Shown here piece after piece: positions 44,276 to 54,181 of a DNA stretch of 64,000 bases. Below the pieces are notes generated by a model. That model was not told the origin of the DNA and did no database searches. It worked only from the letters and a program-made list of their open reading frames with translations. The stretch spans positions 1 to 64,000 of the forward strand of contig LVWS01000005.1 in NCBI GenBank assembly GCA_002083365.1. The letters run 5' to 3'. The number at the start of each line of letters is the position of its first letter. The stretch's first letter is position 1. Source of the stretch: Nitrospira sp. SG-bin1. Lineage in GTDB: Bacteria; Nitrospirota; Nitrospiria; Nitrospirales; Nitrospiraceae. The translations under genes and the position numbers were made by a program.

Positions 44276-46342
44276 GTGCCCCCGGATAGAAGCCGAGTTC
44301 TTCAACAAGCCCAACTTTTCGCTTCCCGCGGACAGTACGAAGCGGCCATAGCCGAATGGAAGAAGTTGGCCGCCGAAACCCCCGCCGACGGCACTATTCA
44401 CAATACGATCGGTGATTTGCAGTTAAAGCGGAACGTTCCGGGGGAAGCCGCTTCGGCATTCTTCCAGGCAGCCTCGGCTTTTCGGGCCGAAGGCGCCACA
44501 CTCAAGGCCATTGCCGCCTTTAAGAAAGTCCTTAAATGCGATCCTTCTCGATACGAAGTCTATCGCCATCTTGGGGATCTGAACGTGGAACGCGGACTCA
44601 TCAGCAGTGCGGTCCAGGATTATCTCACCCTCGGGAAATACTACCTCAAAGAGCGTCGAGGCAAAGACGCACTCGACATTTACAAGAAGATCGTCCTCCA
44701 CGACCCATCGAACCTCGGTGCGCAACAACGCGTGGCCGAACTTTGCATCCAGGAAAACCAGCAAGACGAAGCGACCAAGGTCTACCTCCAGTTGGGCCGC
44801 GAACGATCGGCCCAGGGACGCTACGATGAAGCAAAAGATGCATATCTCGCCGTCCTGAGGATCGATCCCGCGAACAACGAAGCGGCCCAATTCGTCGAAA
44901 GCATAAAGAAAACCGGAACCGCATCGATCAAAGCGATGAAACCGGGGTCCACCGCTCCGGTGCAGAAATCGTCCGAACCGGTCGACCTGTTGGCCGAAGC
45001 CGTTCGTCGCATCGACGAGAGACAGTACGCCGGCGCGGAAGCAATTCTGAACCAAATGTTGACGCGAGAACCGGGGAATCCCCAGGTCTGTCAACTCCTG
45101 GCCCGGTTACATTTGCAACGGGGGGATGTACAAGTCGCATTGGGCGAATATCGCTTCTTGGCGGGAGCGGCGTTGCGGGCGCACGATTTGGTTCTGGCGG
45201 AATCGCTGATTCAGGAATTCCTATCCGCAGACCGGAACTCGGTCCCCATGCTGGAGCTGAACGGAGAACTGCACGAAGAAAAAGGCGATAGCGCAGGAGC
45301 CGCATTGCAATATGCGAGGGCTATCGAGCTCCTGTTGGAGCACCCGGAGCCCGGCATGGAAAGTTTGCATGAAGAGCTCTTCGAAAAGGTACGTTCGCTG
45401 TCCAACGATGACGCGCTCGTGAATCGGTTGATGGCAAAGATGAAGAGAAGCGTTCCGACGGAACTGAACGGATCCGATCAGAACGTGGCCGAACCAGAAA
45501 CCTCATTATCCCACATCGAGTCCCCCTTGATGCAGGGTGGATCACTGGAGGCTGATTCGGACGAGAGTCAAGCTGTCAATCCAAACGGTCACCTGAAGGA
45601 TGATCGCGAGTTTTCGCTCGTCGGTGCGGCACCGGACGACGGCAACCCTTTCGCAAAAGAAAGTGGCCCACAACCCGCCGGAGCTGAATTGAATGAGGCT
45701 TCAAGCAGCCATCGCGCACAGGACCGAACCGTCACGGTCCCACAGGTACCCATAGCAACGCCCTCAGCGGATCTCGAAGTCACGACGGTGTTACCGGCCT
45801 CCGCACAGCCGCTTCAAGATGAGCCGCCGGCCGGACCACCAGTCTCTACACAAACAGTACAGAGGGCCGGAGATCCTATATCAGACGGGTCGGGTGCGCT
45901 CGGCAAACCCGCCGCTGCTTCACCCGAAGAGAAACAAAATGCAGTGGCATCACCAGACTATGAGACGCATTATGCCCTCGGCGTGGCATACAAAAACATG
46001 GGATTATATGGGGAAGCCAGGGAAGAATTTCAGGTGTCGATGAGCAGCGACTCGTTCTATTTGGATTCGGCACTGATGACCGCGGTCTGTCTCAAAGAAG
46101 AACGGCAGCTCGCTCTGGCCATCCAGGGATTGGAAACCGTCTTGGCTGATCCGCGTTGCCAAGGGGCTAAGGGTCAAGCCATTCGTTATGAGTTGGGCCT
46201 ACTCTATGAGGCGGAAAAACAGTGGGAAAAGGCCGCTCATGCCTTTCAGTCTATTCCGTCGTTCCATGATGTCCCCCAGCGACTGGCAGCCCTGAAGGGG
46301 AAACATGGGGGAGGGGATCTCGGTTTTCGCTACGCTTTGTAA
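44276..46342 (+). CDS. TPR-repeat protein
   Basis: 688 residues, GTG start with GGAGG upstream. Tandem tetratricopeptide repeats fill about residues 1-200 (ASRGQYEAAIAEWKKLA, PSRYEVYRHLGDLNVERGL) and 230-360. A disordered Pro/Ser/Glu-rich stretch spans about 395-560, and more TPRs end the protein (YALGVAYKNMGLYGEAREEF). No signal peptide or membrane segment. It is a scaffold for protein-protein contacts; the style resembles gliding or pilus-associated TPR proteins such as those with FimV-like ends, but no partner can be named. It converges on the dehydrogenase gene downstream. Confidence 0.85.
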   Translation: MPPDRSRVLQQAQLFASRGQYEAAIAEWKKLAAETPADGTIHNTIGDLQLKRNVPGEAASAFFQAASAFRAEGATLKAIAAFKKVLKCDPSRYEVYRHLGDLNVERGLISSAVQDYLTLGKYYLKERRGKDALDIYKKIVLHDPSNLGAQQRVAELCIQENQQDEATKVYLQLGRERSAQGRYDEAKDAYLAVLRIDPANNEAAQFVESIKKTGTASIKAMKPGSTAPVQKSSEPVDLLAEAVRRIDERQYAGAEAILNQMLTREPGNPQVCQLLARLHLQRGDVQVALGEYRFLAGAALRAHDLVLAESLIQEFLSADRNSVPMLELNGELHEEKGDSAGAALQYARAIELLLEHPEPGMESLHEELFEKVRSLSNDDALVNRLMAKMKRSVPTELNGSDQNVAEPETSLSHIESPLMQGGSLEADSDESQAVNPNGHLKDDREFSLVGAAPDDGNPFAKESGPQPAGAELNEASSSHRAQDRTVTVPQVPIATPSADLEVTTVLPASAQPLQDEPPAGPPVSTQTVQRAGDPISDGSGALGKPAAASPEEKQNAVASPDYETHYALGVAYKNMGLYGEAREEFQVSMSSDSFYLDSALMTAVCLKEERQLALAIQGLETVLADPRCQGAKGQAIRYELGLLYEAEKQWEKAAHAFQSIPSFHDVPQRLAALKGKHGGGDLGFRYAL

Positions 46343-46379
46343 CGTTCGGTTGATTTCTCGATTCCTCACTATAGCGTGG

Positions 46380-47348
46380 TTAGGCCACCCGATTCGGGGC
46401 CTGGCGTCCTTCCAGCGCGGCAGCGATATTTTCCAAACAGATGAGTCCCATACGAACGCGAGTTTCGAGCGTCGCCGATCCCACATGAGGAAGAAGAACC
46501 ACGTTCGACAGAGATCTCAAGCCAACAGAGACGAGCGGTTCTTTCTCGTAAACATCCAGTCCGGCCCCCGCAATGGTTCGTGCCTCAAGCGCCGATTCCA
46601 ACGCCGCTTCATCGATCACCGGACCTCGCGACGTGTTGATGAGGTATGAGGTCGGCTTCATCAGCCCCAGCTCCCGTTGACCGATGAGATGATGGGTGGT
46701 ATCGGTCAGCGGAACATGGAGCGAAATAAAATCCGATCGCGCGAGGACGGCATCGAGGGGTTGCCATTCCCACGCCAACCCCGATGGAACCGGGACATGA
46801 CGACGACCCGCGTAGACCACCGGCATCCGAAACCCAGACGCTCGTTGGGCGACGGCCTGCCCGATGCGCCCCATGCCGATGATGCCCAGCGTGTTCCCGG
46901 AGACCTCCGCACCCAACAACTGGGTCGGTGCCCAGCCCGGCCAGTTGCCGGTTCGGACCCAGGCATCTCCCGCCGTAACACGCCGGGCCAAGGCCAATAA
47001 CAGCGCCCAGGTCAAATCGGCAGTGGCATCGGTCAACACATCTGGTGTATTGGTGATGATGATGCCGCGCTGGGTCGCAGCCGGCAGATCGATGTTGTTG
47101 TAGCCGACGGCGTAGTTGGCGATGATTTTCAGTTTTGTAGCCTGGGCCAGCACCGAGACGTCGATGCGATCCGTCAGCGTGCTGATGACCGCGTCGGCCT
47201 GAGCGAAGCCGTGACGGAGTTCCTGAGCCGTCGGCGGCCGATCCGCCGGTTCAGCCACCATGTGATAGTGCCGAGGGATGGCATCCATCACCGGCTGCGG
47301 GAGTCGTCGAGTGATAAATAAGGCAGGGCGATCCACGGTGATCTCCAT
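46380..47348 (-). CDS. D-isomer-specific 2-hydroxyacid dehydrogenase (glyoxylate/hydroxypyruvate reductase-like)
   Basis: 322 residues. NAD-binding IIGMGRIGQAVAQRASGF, catalytic Arg in NTSRGPVIDE and catalytic His in LLPHVGSAT. The N-terminus ALFITRRLPQPVMDAI resembles glycerate dehydrogenase/glyoxylate reductase. It would reduce glyoxylate or hydroxypyruvate, or run in reverse. The start was set at the ATG at 47348; the frame extends to a TTG at 47375. It is divergent from a GlcD-type dehydrogenase 74 bases away, so the pair may share control and handle 2-hydroxyacids together. Confidence 0.88.
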   Translation of the reverse strand: MEITVDRPALFITRRLPQPVMDAIPRHYHMVAEPADRPPTAQELRHGFAQADAVISTLTDRIDVSVLAQATKLKIIANYAVGYNNIDLPAATQRGIIITNTPDVLTDATADLTWALLLALARRVTAGDAWVRTGNWPGWAPTQLLGAEVSGNTLGIIGMGRIGQAVAQRASGFRMPVVYAGRRHVPVPSGLAWEWQPLDAVLARSDFISLHVPLTDTTHHLIGQRELGLMKPTSYLINTSRGPVIDEAALESALEARTIAGAGLDVYEKEPLVSVGLRSLSNVVLLPHVGSATLETRVRMGLICLENIAAALEGRQAPNRVA

Positions 47349-47422
47349 TGTAGGAAAATCGAAGGCCACGGACAATGGTTCGGTGATCGAGATCGTGACC
47401 GGCTGAGGATGCGCGACGACTT

Positions 47423-50260
47423 ATGACCGTGTCATCTCCATTGATCCAACCCACGAAAACCCTCGCGATTGCGAAGGATCTCCGCGCCCTCTTGGGTTCC
47501 GGGAAAGTCTTGGACGATGTGCCCACGATTACGGCCTATGCCGTGGACGCCAGCATCTACCGTATCCCGCCGCAGGCCGTCGTGCTCGTGGAATCGGAAG
47601 ATGATATCGCCGCCACCATCGGCTATGCCGTGTCGCGAGGCATTCCGCTTACACCCCGCGCAGCGGGCACCAATCTCACCGGTTCCGCCATCGGGCCGGG
47701 GATCATTCTGGACGTCTCACGGATGAATCGGATCCTTGAAGTGAATCGAGAAGAGCGATGGGCCAGAGTCCAACCCGGCATCGTGCTGGCGGAACTGAAC
47801 AAACGGCTCAGTTCACAGGAGTTGCTGTTCGGACCCGATCCTTCGAGTGGAGACATGTGCAAACTCGGCGGCATGATCGCCAACAATTCCTCCGGGCCGC
47901 ATACGCTTCGCTATGGGTCCGTGAAGGACAATGTTCGAAGCCTCAGGCTATGCCTCACCTCATCGTCTTGGATCGACGCGCGTTCCTATGCCCTCGACGA
48001 TCCGGCCCTGGAACGCCTGCTCACGACGGTGCCGGCTCTACGCGACATCATGGTACTGACGCAGGCCCACGCGGACCTCATCGCCGCCAAACGGCCGACC
48101 GTCAGTAAGAACAGTTGTGGGTACAACCTCTTCGGCGTCGCTGATGGGCTCGCACGGGGACATTTCGACCTTCCGAAATTGTTCGTCGGCAGCGAAGGAA
48201 CTTTGGGCGTCGTGAGTGAAGGCACGCTCGCGCTGGTCGACAAGCCCAAGGCGACCTTGACCGCGCTCGTTCACTTCCAACACTTGGAAGAGGTCGGCGA
48301 GGCGGTACCGCGGCTGCTCGCATTGCACCCAAGCGCCTTGGAGGTGATGGACGCCAATACGCTCAACTTGATCGGCCGAGGAAAGCACGGCATTCCGGCT
48401 GAGGCCGCGGCTACCCTGTTGATCGAGCTGGATGCGGATTCGCTCGAGGCCGATCTCCGAGCACGAGCCGAGGCCATGACCGCCATCTGTCGGCCCTACA
48501 AACTGGCCTCGGAACTCACGCTCGCGTTCGACCCCGAACGGCGGGAGCAACTGTGGAAAGCGAGGAAGGCGCTCTATCCGACGCTCTATCGGTTTGACCC
48601 GAAGAAGAAGCCCATCAATTTCGTCGACGACGTCGTCGTGCCGGCCGAACGGATCAGCGAGTTGATCCGGTATCTGGAAGACTTTTTCGAAGGGCAACGC
48701 GTCCCGGTCGCGATCTTCGGCCATATCGGAAACGGAAACGCGCACATCGTTCCGTTGTTGGACCTGAACGATCGCGGCGATTTCGAAAAAATGGTGAGCG
48801 CCTATCGGGACATCCATGCAGCGGTCCTGAATCGGTTCGGCGGGTCGATCTGTGGGGAGCATGGCGACGGCCGTATCCGTGCCGAATTCGTCAAGACCAT
48901 GTTCGGTGACGATCTGTACGAGCTCTTCGTTCAGGTCAAGCGATCGTTCGACCCCGGGAATGTCCTCAATCCCGGCATCAAGCTGAGCGAAGCCTCCTTT
49001 ACCGAACATATCGACTACACGAGACTCTCCAAATCCTGCGCCACCTGCGCGAAGTGCAATGCGGTGTGCCCCGTCTACGATGTCTTTCAATCGGAAGACA
49101 TGAGCTCTCGCGGGTGGTTCGAGATCGTCACCGCCAAGGATTACAGTTATCTCAACTCCAAACGCGTGGTGGAGGCCTGTCTGAACTGCAAATCTTGCCG
49201 AACGATCTGCCCGGCCGGTGTGGACGTGTCGGACTTGATTCTGCAGAAGCGGGCAGAACATCCCAACCCGTTGGCCGGGTGGATCTTCAAGCTCCAGGCG
49301 AAAGGAGCCCCCTTTGATTCTCTGTTGCGGTTTCTCGCCGGCACGCAATCCGTCTGGGATCGCCCTTTCATCAGACGACTGCTCGAACGGCTGACGGCAC
49401 CGATTATGAAAGCTTTGGCCCCGACGGCCCGCTTACCCCACGATCTGATTTTACCAAGATTGGCTCCACGACACTTGCGCGAGCGATATGCTCGGTTGAT
49501 TCCCAATGGAACAGATTCATCGCCGACTCGGACCGTGGCCTATTTCCACGGCTGCGCCGCGAACTATTTCGATGATGGAGTGGGAGATGCCGTGATTGAA
49601 GTGCTGAACAAGCACGGAGTCGAACCGGCATTGCCGCCGCAGCGTTGTTCCGGGACTCCGGTGCAGACGTACGGACACGTCGAGCTGGCGCGCGACGGGG
49701 CCCGATTCAACCTTCGATCCTTCGCTCCCTATGAAACCATTGTGACCGGCTGTGCCTCTTGCACGCTCATGCTGAAAGACTATCCCTCGCTCTTTCCGGA
49801 AAGCGCCGAGCGGCAGCAAGCCGAAGCGCTGGCCAAGAAAGTGGTGCATATTTCCGAGTTCGTCGCCCGCTCGCCGCAGCGGCCTCCCATGGCCGCATCC
49901 GATGGGACGATGAAACGTGTCACCTATCATTCTTCCTGCCATCTCCGGGCTGCCGGCGTGACGAAAGAGCCGCGACAGGTGTTGTCCGCTTTGCCGGGGG
50001 TCAATTTCGTCGAAATGCAGGATGCCGATCGCTGTGCCGGCGGGGCCGGCACCTATGTCGTCAAGGACTATGATACGTCGCAGAAGATCTTCGCCCGGAA
50101 AGCCCGTGCCATTACACATACCGGCGCGAACGTGGTCGCCACCAGTTGTCCTGCCTGCATGATTCAGCTCAAGAACGGAGTGGGGGATTCGGTCCAAGTA
50201 AAACACGTCGCGCAGCTGCTTCAAGATGCCTATCGGGCCGCTGAACGCGAGAAGCGCTGA
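47423..50260 (+). CDS. FAD-linked 2-hydroxyacid dehydrogenase fused to Fe-S (GlpC-like) domains
   Basis: 945 residues. FAD_binding_4 domain at about 35-190 (PRAAGTNLTGSAIGPGIILD) and GlcD-type C-terminal domain at about 230-500 (FGHIGNGNAHIVPLL, CGEHGDGRIR). Two 4Fe-4S clusters follow: Cys539/542/545/549 and Cys586/589/592/596. Two CCG domains (YFHGCAANYFDDG, GCASCTLM; HSSCHLRAAG, SCPACMIQL) end the protein. This one-chain form of GlcDEF-like enzymes oxidises D-lactate, glycolate or D-2-hydroxyglutarate and passes electrons to quinone or another carrier. The substrate cannot be chosen from sequence. Confidence 0.9.
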   Translation: MTVSSPLIQPTKTLAIAKDLRALLGSGKVLDDVPTITAYAVDASIYRIPPQAVVLVESEDDIAATIGYAVSRGIPLTPRAAGTNLTGSAIGPGIILDVSRMNRILEVNREERWARVQPGIVLAELNKRLSSQELLFGPDPSSGDMCKLGGMIANNSSGPHTLRYGSVKDNVRSLRLCLTSSSWIDARSYALDDPALERLLTTVPALRDIMVLTQAHADLIAAKRPTVSKNSCGYNLFGVADGLARGHFDLPKLFVGSEGTLGVVSEGTLALVDKPKATLTALVHFQHLEEVGEAVPRLLALHPSALEVMDANTLNLIGRGKHGIPAEAAATLLIELDADSLEADLRARAEAMTAICRPYKLASELTLAFDPERREQLWKARKALYPTLYRFDPKKKPINFVDDVVVPAERISELIRYLEDFFEGQRVPVAIFGHIGNGNAHIVPLLDLNDRGDFEKMVSAYRDIHAAVLNRFGGSICGEHGDGRIRAEFVKTMFGDDLYELFVQVKRSFDPGNVLNPGIKLSEASFTEHIDYTRLSKSCATCAKCNAVCPVYDVFQSEDMSSRGWFEIVTAKDYSYLNSKRVVEACLNCKSCRTICPAGVDVSDLILQKRAEHPNPLAGWIFKLQAKGAPFDSLLRFLAGTQSVWDRPFIRRLLERLTAPIMKALAPTARLPHDLILPRLAPRHLRERYARLIPNGTDSSPTRTVAYFHGCAANYFDDGVGDAVIEVLNKHGVEPALPPQRCSGTPVQTYGHVELARDGARFNLRSFAPYETIVTGCASCTLMLKDYPSLFPESAERQQAEALAKKVVHISEFVARSPQRPPMAASDGTMKRVTYHSSCHLRAAGVTKEPRQVLSALPGVNFVEMQDADRCAGGAGTYVVKDYDTSQKIFARKARAITHTGANVVATSCPACMIQLKNGVGDSVQVKHVAQLLQDAYRAAEREKR

Positions 50261-50334
50261 ATCCGTCTTGCCGTTCATGTAGAGTGCGACACTGGTTCAG
50301 AGGAAAAGCGGGATATTATTTGATCGAGGAATCC

Positions 50335-50613
50335 ATGGTATCGGTGCAGATATTCGGTCAGACCTTGCGCGCGGTCATCGAAGAAAGCGAACTCGAGGTT
50401 CCCGTGACAGGTCCGACCACCGTGAAGCAACTGATCGAAGCACACCCGGAACGGCTGGGCCCACTGCTTCAGTACGTCAAAAGCCGCGAAGCACTGATTA
50501 CGATCAATAAGAAGATCGGGTCCGAAGATTCACCGGTTCGCGACGGCGACGTCGTGAAGCTCGCATTCCAATCCCGCGCCTCCTACGACGGCACCCGCGA
50601 CATTCCCACCTGA
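50335..50613 (+). CDS. ThiS/MoaD-like ubiquitin-fold protein lacking the C-terminal GG
   Basis: 92 residues from an ATG with GAGGA upstream; the frame is open to 50284. VSVQIFGQTLRAVIEESEL, TTVKQLIEAHPERL and VRDGDVVKLAFQSRA fit the beta-grasp fold of MoaD/ThiS sulfur carriers. The C-terminus ends in DIPT rather than Gly-Gly, so activation as a thiocarboxylate is not expected. It may be a regulatory relative. It lies between the GlcD-like gene and a potassium channel with no evident partner enzyme. Confidence 0.65.
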   Translation: MVSVQIFGQTLRAVIEESELEVPVTGPTTVKQLIEAHPERLGPLLQYVKSREALITINKKIGSEDSPVRDGDVVKLAFQSRASYDGTRDIPT

Positions 50614-50721
50614 CCGAACGGGATGCTTATCGACGATTCGACAGAACGCAGCGCGGCACTAGGAACCAGACCGCCAAAGTCGGTATCATAAAATCAGTCC
50701 GACAGTCGACGCGCCCTGACC

Positions 50722-51780
50722 ATGAATACCGTCCCATCACGCCGCCTGTTCAGCCAGATCCTCTTTACCAGCGACGATCTTCGACCGGGACGGACGTTGC
50801 TGGTCCGCATCGGGCTCGTGCTGGCCCTCTTCACCTTCGTGTTCCTCGTGTTGTGGCTCGAGCGCGACGAGCTGAAGGACCATCACGATCAACACATGAC
50901 CGCGATCGACGTGCTCTATTTCGCGATGGTCACAATTACGACGGTCGGATACGGAGATATCGTGCCGGTCTCACAGCAAGCGCGGCTGGTGGATGCCTTG
51001 TTTATCACGCCGATCCGGTTGTTTATCTGGTTTCTCTTTCTCGGCACCGCCTATCAACTCGTCGTGAGCCGGTATAGGGAGGGCTATCGTATGGCGAAGG
51101 TCCAGGCGACACTACGCGACCACATCATTGTGTGCGGGTTTGGTTATACCGGCTGGTCGACGGCCAAGGAGTTGCTGGCGAAGGGGATGGATCCCGATCG
51201 CCTCGTCGTCATCGAACCCCGGGAGGAGCGAATCAAGGCCGCGATCGAGCTCGGTCTCGTCGCCTTCCATGGTGATGCCACTCAGGAAACGATGCTGCGC
51301 CATGCCGTCGTGCAGCGCGCGAAGGCCGTGATCATCACGGCCGGTCGAGACGACACCAACGCGTTGATTCTCTTGACCGCCCGCCACTTACATCCGACCG
51401 TGGAAATTCTCGTGAGCGCGGTGGAAGAAGAAAATGTGAAGTTGTTCCGGCAGGGCGGCGCAACCGGAATCATTTCCCCCTCGACCTTCGGCGGGTATCT
51501 GCTCGCCGCCGCGGTGGGACATCCGCATTTCATGGACTATGTTCAGGATCTGCTGACGGCCGGCGGCCGGGTCAATCTCATCGAGCGTCCCGTCGAGCCG
51601 CATGAAATCGGACGCACCGCCACGGCCCTGAAGCCGGACATCCTCCTGCGCCTGTACCGTCGTGGGACGGTACTCAACTATTGGGATCTGCAAGAAGGGC
51701 ACAAGATCGAGGCAGGGGATGTCCTGCTGATTCTAAAATCGCTGCCTGGTGCTACGGCTTCCGGCACGCAGGTCGCTTAA
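50722..51780 (+). CDS. potassium channel with TrkA (RCK) domain
   Basis: 352 residues. Two membrane helices (about 28-48 and 90-112) flank a pore with the K+ selectivity filter TTVGYGD (residues 73-79). A cytoplasmic TrkA-N domain begins at about 133 (DHIIVCGFGYTGWSTAKELL) and has the acidic VVIEP strand end. A TrkA-C-like domain ends the protein. This is the MthK/Kch architecture: a tetrameric K+ channel gated by ligand binding to the RCK ring. It stands as a single gene. Confidence 0.92.
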   Translation: MNTVPSRRLFSQILFTSDDLRPGRTLLVRIGLVLALFTFVFLVLWLERDELKDHHDQHMTAIDVLYFAMVTITTVGYGDIVPVSQQARLVDALFITPIRLFIWFLFLGTAYQLVVSRYREGYRMAKVQATLRDHIIVCGFGYTGWSTAKELLAKGMDPDRLVVIEPREERIKAAIELGLVAFHGDATQETMLRHAVVQRAKAVIITAGRDDTNALILLTARHLHPTVEILVSAVEEENVKLFRQGGATGIISPSTFGGYLLAAAVGHPHFMDYVQDLLTAGGRVNLIERPVEPHEIGRTATALKPDILLRLYRRGTVLNYWDLQEGHKIEAGDVLLILKSLPGATASGTQVA

Positions 51781-51885
51781 ACGTCGAGTTCCATGAAGGA
51801 GCCGTTCAGCCCAACGGGCGCAATGGCATCCCTCCCTAGCCCCTTGCATCAATCCGTAAAGCTTGGGAACATGTAAGCGCACGGT

Positions 51886-52761
51886 ATGGACCATCGGATG
51901 ACAGGGAGGAGCAATGTATTACGCCGGCGCCCATGGCAGTGGTGCCTTGCTTTGCTCCTGATCTTCATTTCCGGCTGCTCGCTCACCACCACCTATCGCT
52001 ACGCTGATCGAATCATCCTGTGGCAACTCGACCGCTATTTCGACCTCAACCGTGATCAGCGTCATGATGTGACGCAACGCCTCAGCCCCTTACTCGACAG
52101 ACATCGACACGAGGCCTTACCCCAGTATGAAACGTTTCTTCGAGAGATCCGTCAGCGAGTCGAGCGGGGACTGACCGGTTCGGATATCGATTGGGCCTAT
52201 GCCACCTACGATCGCTTGCGCACCGACCTCTTTGAACGTCTCGTGGCCGATACCACGGCCTTTCTTGCCTCAGTCGATGACCGGCAGGTGCGCACCTTCG
52301 AGTCGGTTGTGCAGAAGGACCAGGCCAAAGCCGCGCGCCTCGTTGAGACTCCTGCGCCGGAGCGCCTCAAGGAGCGGGCCCAGACCACCCTGGATTTTGT
52401 GAAAGACTGGCTGGGACCACTGACCAAAGAACAGCGGGAACAAATCCGCCAGTGGAGCCTCATGCTTCCCGATGTGGAACCGATGTGGGTCGCCTACCAA
52501 CAGCAACGCCGGCGGGAACTCGTGATCCTTCTCCATCAGCCCCGAACTCCCGAGCAGATCGCCCGAGAACTCCGCTCCATGTTCGTGTACCACGATCAGA
52601 CTGCTCCCCAGTCCTACCAAAACGCAGTCCGTCAGATGCGCGACAATGCCAAGTCCATGGCATTAGCCATTGATCAACATGTGACCCTCGATCAGCGCCG
52701 TCACGCCGTTACCAAACTCCAACGGCTCATTGATCAGATCCACGACCTCCAGACCGGATGA
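51886..52761 (+). CDS. DUF6279-type lipoprotein
   Basis: 291 residues. A lipoprotein signal with lipobox FISGC places it in the envelope. The start of the mature protein, TTYRYADRIILWQLDRYFDL, and the later helical, Arg/Gln/Asp-rich body match the DUF6279 family of uncharacterised proteobacterial-type lipoproteins. An in-frame ATG four codons in (51898) is an alternative start. No operon partner; it converges on the beta-propeller gene. Confidence 0.8.
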   Translation: MDHRMTGRSNVLRRRPWQWCLALLLIFISGCSLTTTYRYADRIILWQLDRYFDLNRDQRHDVTQRLSPLLDRHRHEALPQYETFLREIRQRVERGLTGSDIDWAYATYDRLRTDLFERLVADTTAFLASVDDRQVRTFESVVQKDQAKAARLVETPAPERLKERAQTTLDFVKDWLGPLTKEQREQIRQWSLMLPDVEPMWVAYQQQRRRELVILLHQPRTPEQIARELRSMFVYHDQTAPQSYQNAVRQMRDNAKSMALAIDQHVTLDQRRHAVTKLQRLIDQIHDLQTG

Positions 52762-52834
52762 TTTTCGTGCGGGATACCCTCGAGATCGTCAAGTCAATGG
52801 TCCCGCATAGAGAGGTCCTCGCTCGCAGAGCGAC

Positions 52835-54010
52835 TCACTGTGCGGTTGCGCGTAACCCGACTTTCGAGAAATGGTTGGGAAGCAGCATGATGCAGTTCGG
52901 GTTGAAGCCGGCGGCCTTCAAGGTATCGATGCTCCCCAGCACCTTGTCTCGGTGCAAATCGATCACCGTGATGGAACCGTCGCTCATGCCTTCCAGGTTG
53001 AGCAGGCTGTTCTGGACGAACAGGTACCGCTCATCGGGCGACAATACCGTGTGGTGGGCGCCCTCCGCGGCGGGAAGGGCCTTGAGGAATTTCGGTTGCC
53101 GCGGATCGCTGTTGTCGTAGAGGTTCACGAACCCCGGCTTGGCGGTGGTGACGTAGAGGCGGTCGCCTTTCGCGTTGTACAACATTTCCAGCGGCACGGC
53201 TTGTTGCCGTGGACCAAAGTCGTCGATTTGTTTGAACGAAAACGATTTCGTGGTCGGATCCCACAGGCCCGCCCACAAGGTCCCTTCCAGCATGTTGGTG
53301 ATGTGCACCACCGGCGGATCGGCGTTCGGAGCGAACATCACTTCGACCGGCGCCGCCTTGGACGGCGAGGGTTTCGTGGACACCTTGTGCGACGACAACA
53401 CCCTGCCGGTGCTGGCTTCGATGACCGTCACGGATTCCCCGGCCTCGTTCATGTCGCCCGGTTTCACCGTGCTCGTGACCACGACGCGATCGACGCCGTT
53501 ATGAATGGCGATCCCGTGCGGATAGCGAATGTGCGCCGACGGGTCCGATGCACTGATGGTCTTGGTCGGACGGTCGTTGACCGCATCTCCCATGATCAGG
53601 TTGCTGGACCCCATGCAGGTGAGAAACCACGTCTTGTTGTCTTCCGACACCACCAGATCTTCGCCCACCTTGCAGTCCGAAACCGCAATGGCGCGCGGAC
53701 GATATGGGAAGCGCGTGAGGTCGATCACGTGCAACTCGCTCTTGCCCAACGACGTGACATAGGCCTTGGTCCGGTCTCGGTTGAAAAAAATATGGTGTGC
53801 GACGAGATCGGCGGACAAGGGAACGTCCATCAAGATCTTCCCGAAATCGACCGATGCCGGGTCGATCTCCATGATCGCAATGCCCTCCCGTCTGACCGGT
53901 TGACCGGGCTTGCTTTCATAGTTGAGCAAGGCCAGCAATTCTGCCGACGCCAGTGATGTCATTGAAAGCAACAGCGCCACGATTGAAACAACCAATCCAA
54001 TCCGGCTCAT
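52835..54010 (-). CDS. secreted YncE-like beta-propeller protein
   Basis: 391 residues. A Sec signal peptide (residues 1-23, ending LASA) precedes a repeat-rich beta protein with blocks such as AYVTSLGKSELHVIDLTRFP, GHTVLS-like turns (HHTVLSPDERYLFVQNSLL) and ITVIDLHRDKVLGSID. These are typical of YncE/40-residue YVTN propellers found in the periplasm. Function is unknown; such proteins may bind metal, redox partners or sugars. The start at 54010 has GGAG upstream, while the longer frame to 54178 adds residues with no family fit. Confidence 0.8.
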   Translation of the reverse strand: MSRIGLVVSIVALLLSMTSLASAELLALLNYESKPGQPVRREGIAIMEIDPASVDFGKILMDVPLSADLVAHHIFFNRDRTKAYVTSLGKSELHVIDLTRFPYRPRAIAVSDCKVGEDLVVSEDNKTWFLTCMGSSNLIMGDAVNDRPTKTISASDPSAHIRYPHGIAIHNGVDRVVVTSTVKPGDMNEAGESVTVIEASTGRVLSSHKVSTKPSPSKAAPVEVMFAPNADPPVVHITNMLEGTLWAGLWDPTTKSFSFKQIDDFGPRQQAVPLEMLYNAKGDRLYVTTAKPGFVNLYDNSDPRQPKFLKALPAAEGAHHTVLSPDERYLFVQNSLLNLEGMSDGSITVIDLHRDKVLGSIDTLKAAGFNPNCIMLLPNHFSKVGLRATAQ

Positions 54011-54181
54011 AAGAAACTCCTTTGGCATACACCATCCGGTGATGATACGTAACGAAGCTACGCTCCCTGAAAGCGAGAAGCAACTAGACGAAATCCGTAG
54101 GGACGGTGAGGCGGGATGGTCATACCCGGTAAAGACGTAGTTTCTTTGAGTGAAACCGGGTAAGCTGCCGCGGCTCACGAT

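Noticed and set aside
48038..49348. Long minus-strand open frame (436 codons) opposite the FAD/Fe-S dehydrogenase
   Set aside because: It is a shadow of a strongly conserved gene in a GC-rich region and shows no domain of its own.
52871..53956. Plus-strand frame of 361 codons opposite the beta-propeller gene
   Set aside because: His/Arg/Val-biased shadow with no motif; the minus-strand gene has a signal peptide and family repeats.
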